From DASRJX01 sp035649235 (GTDB taxonomy: Bacteria; Acidobacteriota; Polarisedimenticolia; Gp22-AA2), in NCBI GenBank assembly GCA_035649235.1, contig DASRJX010000018.1:1-14078 (forward strand): DNA of 14,078 bases, written 5' to 3'. The notes beneath the pieces are model-generated. The model was not told the DNA's origin. It saw only the letters and a program-made list of their open reading frames with translations, and searched no databases. Position numbers and translations under genes: made by a program. Of this stretch, positions 1 through 5,792 are shown one piece after another. Numbering within the stretch: position 1 is the stretch's first letter; each line of letters opens with the position of its first letter.

Positions 1-356
1 GGAGAGAACGGTCGGACCTTGCGCTTGGCCTCGTAGTTCGAGGACACGTCGACGACCAGGTCCCGGATCGGCGGGAAGGCCCGCATCGGCTCGATCTGGA
101 CCGGGCGATCCTCGGGCAGGTCCGACAGGCGCGTCATGCACATCAGCCTCGGCCGGCCGTTGATCTCGGCCGAGCAGGATCCGCACTTGCCCGCCTTGCA
201 GTTCCACCGGCAGGCCAGGTCGCCCGCCGACTCGGCCTGGATCCGGTGGACCGCGTCGAGGACCACCATGCCGGGAGCGACTTCGGTCCGGTACTCCACG
301 AGCTCTCCCGAGCGCGCGTCCCCCCTCCAGATCCGGAAGGTCCTCCCGGCGCTCAT
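1..356 (-). CDS. sdhB: Succinate dehydrogenase/fumarate reductase iron-sulfur subunit, 3' end outside window
   Basis: This is the electron-transfer subunit that passes electrons from the flavoprotein SdhA through Fe-S clusters towards the membrane anchor. Only the first 118 residues are present. They form a ferredoxin-like domain with the plant-type 2Fe-2S ligand pattern: C53, C58, C61 and C73 (C-x4-C-x2-C-x11-C, in the context CKAGKCGSC...MC), which is the SdhB/FrdB spacing. The C-terminal domain with the 4Fe-4S and 3Fe-4S clusters lies beyond the edge. The start ATG (356-354) overlaps the sdhA stop as ATGA and has GAGGAG five bases upstream, so it is translationally coupled. It is the third gene of an sdhC-sdhA-sdhB operon, the order known for mycobacterial Sdh1. 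Identity is clear; the direction of catalysis (succinate oxidation or fumarate reduction) cannot be told from sequence. Confidence 0.93.
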   Translation of the reverse strand, partial: MSAGRTFRIWRGDARSGELVEYRTEVAPGMVVLDAVHRIQAESAGDLACRWNCKAGKCGSCSAEINGRPRLMCMTRLSDLPEDRPVQIEPMRAFPPIRDLVVDVSSNYEAKRKVRPFS

Positions 357-2173
357 TTCATCTCCTCGATGATCGCCTTCTGCTCGCGGCTCATCGGGGG
401 AAGCGGCTCTTTCGAGACGAGCATCCGTCCGTCGGGCCCCTTCCTGAGGACGACGCTGATCGCGCCGAAGGCGGGGTCCTTCTCCGGGAAGTCGTCGCGG
501 AACTGCGCGCCGCGGCTCTCGCGCCGCTCGATCGCGGCCCGCGTGATCGCCTCCGAGACCGTGAGGAGGTGGGGCAGGTCGAGCGCCGTGTGCCATCCGG
601 GGTTGTACTCCCGGTTCCCCCCGACCCGAACCGACGAGGCGCGCTCGCGGAGCCTGCCGATCGACTCGAGTGCTGTCCGCATCTCCTCCTCGCGGCGCAC
701 GATGCCGACCTCATCCTGCATCAAGACCTGCAGTTCCTGCTGGAGCGCGTACGGTCCCTCGCCGCTCTCGGGCGCTCCGTCGAACGGGGCGAGCGCGCGC
801 CGCCCGGCCTCCGCGACCTCGGCCGGATTACACCGGGCGGGAGCGCTCGCCCGCGCGTACTTCGCCGCGTGCTCGCCGGCGCGCTTGCCGAAAACGAGGA
901 GGTCGGACAGGGAGTTGCCTCCGAGGCGGTTGGCGCCGTGCAGCCCCGCCGCGCACTCCCCGGCGGCGAACAGGCCCGGGACGGTGGACATCTGCGTCTC
1001 CGCGTCGACGCGCACGCCGCCCATCACGTAATGGGTCGTGGGCCCCACCTCCATTGCCTCTCTCGTGATGTCGATCCCGGCCAGCTCCTTGAACTGGTGA
1101 TACATGCTCGGGAGCTTGCGCTTGATGTGGGCCTCACCGTCCTTGATCCGCCCGCGGATCCAGGCGATGTCGAGGAACACGCCGCCGTGCGGGCTCCCGC
1201 GCCCTTCGCGGATCTCCCGCATGATGCAGCGCGCCACGTGGTCGCGCGTCAGGAGCTCGGGAGGACGGCGCGCGCGCTTGTCTCCCTGGCAGTAGCGCCA
1301 GCCTTCCTCCTCGTCCGTCGCGGTCTGGCTGGCGTACAGATCGGGGATCTGGTCGAACATGAAGCGCTTCCCCTCGCTGTTGCGGAGAACGCCTCCTTCT
1401 CCACGGACCCCCTCCGTGACCAGGATGCCGCGCACCGAGAGAGGCCAGACCATCCCCGTTGGATGGAACTGCACGAATTCCATGTCGGCGAGGTCCGCGC
1501 CCGCCTCGTAGGCCAGCGCGTGGCCGTCGCCGGTGTACTCCCAGCTGTTGCTGGTGATGCTGAACGCCCGGCCGACGCCGCCGGTCGCGAGCACGATCGC
1601 CTTGACCTCGTAGAGGGTGTAGCGGCCCCTCTCGCGATCGTAGGCGAAGGCCCCCGCGATGCGGGCCCCGTCGCGGAACAGCGCGGTCACCGTCTGCTCC
1701 ATGTGGAACGTGATCCCGGCGTGGACGCCGTGGTCCTGGAGCGTCCTGATCATCTCCAGGCCCGTCCGGTCCCCGACGTGCGCCAGGCGCGGGTAGCGGT
1801 GTCCTCCGAAGTTGCGCTGCAGGATCCTCCCGTCCTTGGTCCGATCGAACAGCGCGCCCCAGGCCTCCAGCTCGCGCACCCGCTCGGGCGCCTCCCGCGC
1901 GTGGATCTCGGCCATGCGCGGGTCGTTCACGTAGGCCCCGCCCCGCATCGTGTCGGCGAAGTGGACGCGCCACGAGTCGCGATCGTCCACGTTCGCGAGC
2001 GCCGCGGCGATCCCGCCCTCGGCCATGACCGTGTGGGCCTTGCCCAGCAGCGATTTCGAGAGGACCCCGACGGAGGCGCCCGCGGCGGACGCTTCGATCG
2101 CCGCTCGCAGGCCCGCGCCTCCGGCGCCGACGACCAGGACGTCGTACGACACCGTGCGCACATCAGAGCTCAC
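353..2173 (-). CDS. sdhA: Succinate dehydrogenase/fumarate reductase flavoprotein subunit
   Basis: This is the catalytic subunit interconverting succinate and fumarate at the inner face of the cytoplasmic membrane, using covalently bound FAD (citric acid cycle and respiratory chain). The 606-residue protein starts with a Rossmann FAD motif (GAGGAG, 16-21). H47, in KAHTVMAEGG, sits where family members attach FAD covalently. Active-site signatures are present: H237 in QFHPTG, R257 in EGVRGEGG, H381 in THYVMGG and R416 in ANRLGGNSLSD. The C-terminal helical domain follows. The length is normal for the family. The start is taken as GTG at 2173, which overlaps the sdhC stop (GTGA) and has GGAG about eight bases upstream; the reading frame stays open far upstream but that part is the sdhC gene in another frame. 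It shares a 4-base overlap with sdhB as well, so the three subunits are probably made in fixed ratio. No key residue is missing. Confidence 0.96.
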   Translation of the reverse strand: MSSDVRTVSYDVLVVGAGGAGLRAAIEASAAGASVGVLSKSLLGKAHTVMAEGGIAAALANVDDRDSWRVHFADTMRGGAYVNDPRMAEIHAREAPERVRELEAWGALFDRTKDGRILQRNFGGHRYPRLAHVGDRTGLEMIRTLQDHGVHAGITFHMEQTVTALFRDGARIAGAFAYDRERGRYTLYEVKAIVLATGGVGRAFSITSNSWEYTGDGHALAYEAGADLADMEFVQFHPTGMVWPLSVRGILVTEGVRGEGGVLRNSEGKRFMFDQIPDLYASQTATDEEEGWRYCQGDKRARRPPELLTRDHVARCIMREIREGRGSPHGGVFLDIAWIRGRIKDGEAHIKRKLPSMYHQFKELAGIDITREAMEVGPTTHYVMGGVRVDAETQMSTVPGLFAAGECAAGLHGANRLGGNSLSDLLVFGKRAGEHAAKYARASAPARCNPAEVAEAGRRALAPFDGAPESGEGPYALQQELQVLMQDEVGIVRREEEMRTALESIGRLRERASSVRVGGNREYNPGWHTALDLPHLLTVSEAITRAAIERRESRGAQFRDDFPEKDPAFGAISVVLRKGPDGRMLVSKEPLPPMSREQKAIIEEMK

Positions 2174-2973
2174 AGGATTCTCCAGTCGCTCCACACGCCC
2201 ATCGAGCACAGGCGCACGTAGACGTCCGAGAACCCGACCGACACCAGGCTGCACCAGGCGAAAGCCATGTGCCGGCGGTTGAGGCAGCTCACGCAGCCGT
2301 AGGCCGTTTTCCGGAGGGCGGGCGATCGCGACAGCTCGTCCTTCCGACCGCCGACGAGGTGCCGCAGCGAATGGCAGCCGAGCGTGTACGAGCCGAGCAG
2401 GACGACGTTCACCGCCAGGACGAGCGTGCCGACGCCGACTCCGAGCCGCTCCTGGCCCGTTCGGGGATCGACGAACCAGAGCGCCTTCCAGACGTCCCAG
2501 GCCAGGATCAGAAGGATAGGCTCGGCGAGCCTCAGGAAGAACCGGTGGACGTTCTGGACGACGAGGGGAAAGGAGGCTTCCCCCAGGTACGCCTTGCGGG
2601 ACTCCCCGACGGAACAGGAGGGAGGATCGGCCCAGAACGCCTTGTAATAGGCGCCGCGGTAGTAGTAGCAGGTCAGTCGGAAGCCGGCCGGCGCCCACAG
2701 GATGAGAAAGGCGGGCGAGAACGGCAGCCAGCCCGGCCACCAGCCCGGTTTGGGGCCGAACCAGGCGTGTGGCGAGTCTCCGAAGATCTCCGGCGAGTAG
2801 AACGGCGAGAGATAGGGCCCGAAGGTGTAGTGATTCCCCTGGAAAGCCGCCCAGGTCGAGTAGACGATGAAGGTCCCCAGGCCCAGGACGACCAGGACCG
2901 GTTGGACCCACCACTTGTCCCGGCGCTCCGTCTGGCCGAAGCCCCGGATCACGATCGGCGCCGCCCTCGCCAT
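2170..2973 (-). CDS. sdhC: Sdh1-type succinate dehydrogenase membrane anchor, five helices
   Basis: This is the membrane subunit that anchors SdhAB and passes electrons to quinone. At 267 residues it is about twice the length of classical SdhC or SdhD. It has five hydrophobic segments, near residues 22-45, 85-110, 146-170, 180-200 and 235-258. Size, topology and C-A-B gene order match the single anchor of mycobacterial Sdh1 (Rv0249c type) and not the E. coli SdhC/SdhD pair. A notable cluster of potential metal ligands lies at the border of helices 4 and 5: C200, H201 and H205 (GCHSLRH), then C227, C230 and H235 (GCVSCLNRRH). From memory, a membrane-embedded Rieske-type 2Fe-2S cluster has been reported for mycobacterial Sdh1, and this motif pair would suit one. 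The ATG start has GGAGGG five bases upstream. The assignment rests on topology, context and these motifs, so the exact subfamily is less certain than for sdhA. Confidence 0.85.
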   Translation of the reverse strand: MARAAPIVIRGFGQTERRDKWWVQPVLVVLGLGTFIVYSTWAAFQGNHYTFGPYLSPFYSPEIFGDSPHAWFGPKPGWWPGWLPFSPAFLILWAPAGFRLTCYYYRGAYYKAFWADPPSCSVGESRKAYLGEASFPLVVQNVHRFFLRLAEPILLILAWDVWKALWFVDPRTGQERLGVGVGTLVLAVNVVLLGSYTLGCHSLRHLVGGRKDELSRSPALRKTAYGCVSCLNRRHMAFAWCSLVSVGFSDVYVRLCSMGVWSDWRIL

Positions 2974-2999
2974 GGAGTCCCTCCGGATGGAGCCGGGAG

Positions 3000-3028
3000 A
3001 GCATAGCCCATGACCTTCCCGAACTGAA
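3000..3028 (-). promoter_or_regulatory. Candidate sigma70-like promoter for the sdh operon
   Basis: On the minus strand TTCAGT (3028-3023) and TATGCT (3005-3000) are separated by exactly 17 bases. Transcription would begin near 2993, giving a leader of about 20 bases that includes the GGAGGG of sdhC. The match to TTGACA/TATAAT is partial (three and four of six), so this is only a candidate. Confidence 0.35.
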
Positions 3029-3051
3029 CACCGACCTGATGCGTGGCCGTA

Positions 3052-3057
3052 GAGGGG
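3052..3057 (+). promoter_or_regulatory. Ribosome binding site that sets the start of the BshC-like gene
   Basis: GAGGGG lies five bases before the ATG at 3063. The other in-frame ATGs at 3039 and 3084 have no purine-rich sequence at a suitable distance, so 3063 is the preferred start. Confidence 0.6.
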
Positions 3058-3062
3058 CGCGG

Positions 3063-3896
3063 ATGATACCCTTCACGGCACCCATGAGCGAACCGGTCAT
3101 CTGCTTCGGCCAGCAGCCGAACGGCTTCTTCCCCAAGCGTTTCTTCCAGGCCAAGGTGGAGACCGCCCGGCGGCTGAGGCAGGAAATCGGCGGCCGGATC
3201 GTCTACTTCTGCCACGACAGCGATCACGACTACCGCGAGACGACGACGCCGCTCCGGGATCTCAAGACCGGCGACCTCAAGCGGCTGAACTTCGATCACG
3301 CCGGCAAGATTCAGAAGAAGTACTCTCCGCTCTTCGCCAAGAGGATCCGCTCCGACTGGCAGGAGAGAACGGCCCGCGTCCTGCCGTGCTTCGTCGGGCC
3401 GGGCCTCGTCCGCCTCTTCGAGTCGGTGCAGGCGGAGACGGCGGCCGATTTCTGCCTGGAGATGTACCGGCGGCTCGGCATCCTGGAGGGGATCGAGGTG
3501 GTCCGATCCGGTGACCCCGAGGTGCGGCGCCGGGCGATCGACGTCGAGGACTACTACGTGGACGTGCCCTACGAGGGGGAGCTGGTCCGGGCCCGCTGCC
3601 AGGGGGGGAGGTTGACACTCCATCGCGGCGGCGACGAGTATCTCGATCTCCCCGGGTGCGAGGTCGGGAAGGAGTGCCGGAGCCCGACGCGGGACACGCG
3701 GCTGCGCTGGATGCAGTCGGTGGTGCGCTGCACGCACTACGTGGCCGGGGCGAGCGAGATCCAGTACCTGAACCGGGACGAGACGCCGGAGATCACCTTC
3801 GTGGAGCGGGATGCGATCGAGCGGGCCCACGAGTCCTTCGTGGAGGGGCCCTTCCTGGAAGACCTGGGCGGGCGCGCCGATGCCGCCTCCCGATAG
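3063..3896 (+). CDS. Compact BshC-like protein, putative bacillithiol cysteine-adding enzyme
   Basis: The 277-residue protein most resembles the core of BshC, the enzyme proposed to join cysteine to GlcN-malate in the last step of bacillithiol synthesis. Comparison with remembered B. subtilis BshC gives four collinear matches. These are GQQ (16-18) followed by a K/R-rich helix, for GGQQAG; HDSDHDYRE (51-59), for GEDHDLDE; SGDPEVRR (149-156), for SGDPGIKK; and YVAGASEIQY (226-235), for FIAGPGEINY. The protein is only about half the usual 540 residues. It lacks the long N-terminal lead, the region between the motifs is shortened, and the C-terminal coiled coil is absent. It is the first gene of a cluster with bshB1 and bshA, which supports the role. 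The last 17 bases overlap bshB1. No signal peptide or membrane segment is seen, so it is cytoplasmic. Homology is inferred from motifs by eye; it could instead be a paralogue with a different acceptor. Confidence 0.68.
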   Translation: MIPFTAPMSEPVICFGQQPNGFFPKRFFQAKVETARRLRQEIGGRIVYFCHDSDHDYRETTTPLRDLKTGDLKRLNFDHAGKIQKKYSPLFAKRIRSDWQERTARVLPCFVGPGLVRLFESVQAETAADFCLEMYRRLGILEGIEVVRSGDPEVRRRAIDVEDYYVDVPYEGELVRARCQGGRLTLHRGGDEYLDLPGCEVGKECRSPTRDTRLRWMQSVVRCTHYVAGASEIQYLNRDETPEITFVERDAIERAHESFVEGPFLEDLGGRADAASR

Positions 3897-4623
3897 TCCC
3901 GCCTCGCAGCCGGCGCGCCGCGTCCTGGCGATCGGCGCGCACCCCGACGACGTGGAGTTCGGCTGCGGGGGCATCCTGATCAAGGAGGCAGCGCGGGGGC
4001 AGGCGGTCACGGTCCTGAACCTGACGCGCGGCGAATCGGGCACGCACGGCAGCGCCGAGGAGAGGCAGCGCGAGGCGCAGGCGGCCGCCACCCGGATGGG
4101 GACTACGCTGGAGTTCCTCGACCTGGGAGGCGACGCCCGCATCGAGGACCATCCGCGCAACGCGCTGGAGATCGCCCGCGCCATCCGGAGGCTGCGTCCC
4201 CACCTCCTGCTGGCCCCGTCGCCCGAGGAGAACCAGCACCCGGATCACGGCAAGGCTGGCCGGCTGACCCGCGACGCGGCGCGCCTGGCACGCTACGGCG
4301 GCCTGAAGGACCTGGAAACCCTCCCGGCGCACGCCATCGACGCGCTTTTCTTCTACGACATCACCGGGACCGGCGCCGGGACGGCGCTCGTACACCTCGC
4401 CCGGATCATCGTCGACATCTCGGACGTCTTCGAGACCTGGAGGGCGGCGATGGAGTGCCACGCGTCGCAGATGAAGACGCGCAACTACGTCGATCTCCAG
4501 GTCGCGCGGGCGCGCGTCCTGGGAGCCGAGATCGGCGCCGCCTACGCCATGGCGGTCTGGGCGAACGACGCCTTGCGGCTCGAGGCGCTGTCGGACCTCG
4601 GCGGATCGGGGAGGCGGCTCTGA
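3880..4623 (+). CDS. bshB1: BshB1-type N-acetylglucosaminyl-malate deacetylase
   Basis: This PIG-L/LmbE family enzyme removes the acetyl group from GlcNAc-malate to give GlcN-malate, the second step of bacillithiol synthesis in the cytoplasm. The 247-residue protein has the metal and catalytic motif AHPDD at 20-24 (H21 and D24 as ligands, D23 as general base in the family) and HPDH at 120-123 supplying the third ligand. The later stretch IIVDISDVFETW and the following ECHASQM resemble the BshB1 subfamily signature rather than MshB or generic LmbE proteins. The length is close to BshB1 (about 235). The start at 3880 overlaps the preceding gene by 17 bases; its Shine-Dalgarno is weak (GGGCGG), so coupling is likely. 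An upstream in-frame ATG at 3811 would add 23 residues inside the preceding gene and is less likely. The gene ends in CTGA, shared with bshA. Confidence 0.9.
   Translation: MPPPDSPASQPARRVLAIGAHPDDVEFGCGGILIKEAARGQAVTVLNLTRGESGTHGSAEERQREAQAAATRMGTTLEFLDLGGDARIEDHPRNALEIARAIRRLRPHLLLAPSPEENQHPDHGKAGRLTRDAARLARYGGLKDLETLPAHAIDALFFYDITGTGAGTALVHLARIIVDISDVFETWRAAMECHASQMKTRNYVDLQVARARVLGAEIGAAYAMAVWANDALRLEALSDLGGSGRRL
4608..4614 (+). promoter_or_regulatory. Ribosome binding site supporting a CTG start for bshA
   Basis: GGGGAGG inside the end of bshB1 is five bases upstream of the CTG at 4620. No other start codon in the bshA frame lies within reach, so this site points to CTG as the initiator. 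Confidence 0.55.
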
Positions 4624-5792
4624 GCGTCGCGTCAGGCAGGAGAGGGTCCGGCGATCCGTGGAGGATCGCCATCACCTGCTATCCCTCGGTCGGGGGGAGC
4701 GGCATCCTGGCGTCGCAGCTCGGGCAGCAGCTCGCCCGGCGCGGCCACCAGGTGCACTTCGTCAGCTACGGGATGCCCTTCCGGCTCGACGCGTCGCAGG
4801 CGAACGTCTTCTTCCATCCGGTGAACGTCAACGAGTACGACCTGTTCCGCTATCCCGACTACACCCTGCCGCTCTCCGTCACGCTGGCCGAGGTCAGCCG
4901 CGCGTTCGATCTCGACCTGATCCACGCGCACTACGCGGTCCCCCACGCCGTCGCCGCCTGCCTGGCGCAGCAGATGCTGGGGGACACGGCGCCCGCGCTC
5001 ATCACGACGCTCCACGGCACCGACACCACGCTCATGGGACAGGATCCCAACTACCAGCCGGTGATCAAGCACGCCATCGAGCGCTCCGCCGGGGTGACCG
5101 CCGTCTCAGAGTTCCTCCGCCAGGAGACCATCCGCCTGTTCGGCATCGCGCACGACATCCGGGTCGTCCACAACTTCTTCGCCCCCGCCGAGCCGAGCCG
5201 CAGCCGCCGGCAGGTGCGCGACGAGCTGGGCGCCGGCGACGATCTCCTGGTCATTCACATGTCGAACCTGCGCCCGGGGAAGCGGATCGAGGACCTGCTG
5301 CGCATCGTCGCCGGCGCCCGGCATCGCGATCGGATCCGGCTGCTCGTCCTGGCCGGCGGCGACTTCGCGCCCTACCGGCCGCTCCTCGAATCGCTCGGGA
5401 TCGCCTCGCGGGTCACGGTGATGCCCGCGGTGCCCGACGTCGAGAACTACCTCAACGCCGCCGACCTGGCGCTCTACACGTCGGACCACGAGAGCTTCGG
5501 ACTGAGCATCCTCGAGAGCATGTTCCACCGCCATCCGGTCCTGGCGACGCGCGCCGGCGGCGTCCCCGAGGTCGTGGTGGACGGGGAGACCGGCTTCCTG
5601 CTGCCGGTGGGGGACATCCAAGGCTTCGTGGCGCGGCTGGACGCCGTCGTCGAGGACCGGGAGCGCTTCCGCGCCCTGGGGGAGCGTGGCTACGAGAGGG
5701 CCCGCACGCTGTTCTCGTCCGACAAGGTCGTCGGCGACTACCTGGATCTCTACCGGCAGGTGCTCGACTCCAAGGGGGGTCGCGGTCGATGA
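4620..5792 (+). CDS. bshA: N-acetyl-alpha-D-glucosaminyl L-malate synthase BshA (probable CTG start)
   Basis: This GT4-family glycosyltransferase transfers GlcNAc from UDP-GlcNAc to L-malate, the first committed step of bacillithiol synthesis. The 390-residue protein is close to the B. subtilis enzyme (377). It opens with the BshA hallmark ITCYPSVGGSG (18-28; GGSG is the N-terminal nucleotide-sugar loop). It continues with LIHAHYAVPHA, TTLHGTDTTLMG and NLRPGKR, and ends with the GT4 C-terminal E-x7-E motif (E291, E299 in ESFGLSILE). No ATG, GTG or TTG exists in frame between the bshB1 coding region's last 165 bases and the conserved core; the nearest is a GTG at 4455. The CTG at 4620 overlaps the bshB1 stop as CTGA and has a strong Shine-Dalgarno, giving the family's usual short lead. 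Its 3' end overlaps the next gene as ATGA. The function is secure and the start moderately so. Confidence 0.93.
   Translation: MSVASGRRGSGDPWRIAITCYPSVGGSGILASQLGQQLARRGHQVHFVSYGMPFRLDASQANVFFHPVNVNEYDLFRYPDYTLPLSVTLAEVSRAFDLDLIHAHYAVPHAVAACLAQQMLGDTAPALITTLHGTDTTLMGQDPNYQPVIKHAIERSAGVTAVSEFLRQETIRLFGIAHDIRVVHNFFAPAEPSRSRRQVRDELGAGDDLLVIHMSNLRPGKRIEDLLRIVAGARHRDRIRLLVLAGGDFAPYRPLLESLGIASRVTVMPAVPDVENYLNAADLALYTSDHESFGLSILESMFHRHPVLATRAGGVPEVVVDGETGFLLPVGDIQGFVARLDAVVEDRERFRALGERGYERARTLFSSDKVVGDYLDLYRQVLDSKGGRGR

Noticed and set aside
569..2221. A 550-codon plus-strand open frame opposite sdhA
   Set aside because: It lies wholly on the opposite strand of sdhA, which has all its catalytic motifs; the predicted product has no motif and a skewed composition.
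2174..3154. Possible N-terminal extension of SdhA up to 3154
   Set aside because: The frame is open upstream but overlaps the whole sdhC gene; the FAD motif begins just after the GTG at 2173, the normal family start.
2949..4184. A 411-codon minus-strand open frame across the BshC-like and bshB1 genes
   Set aside because: It overlaps the sdhC start and two well-supported plus-strand genes; composition is typical of antisense frames.
4658..5788. A long frame fused upstream of the exported PIG-L protein, or a separate gene within bshA
   Set aside because: It is the alternative frame of bshA; the signal peptide starts at 5789 in a standard ATGA overlap.
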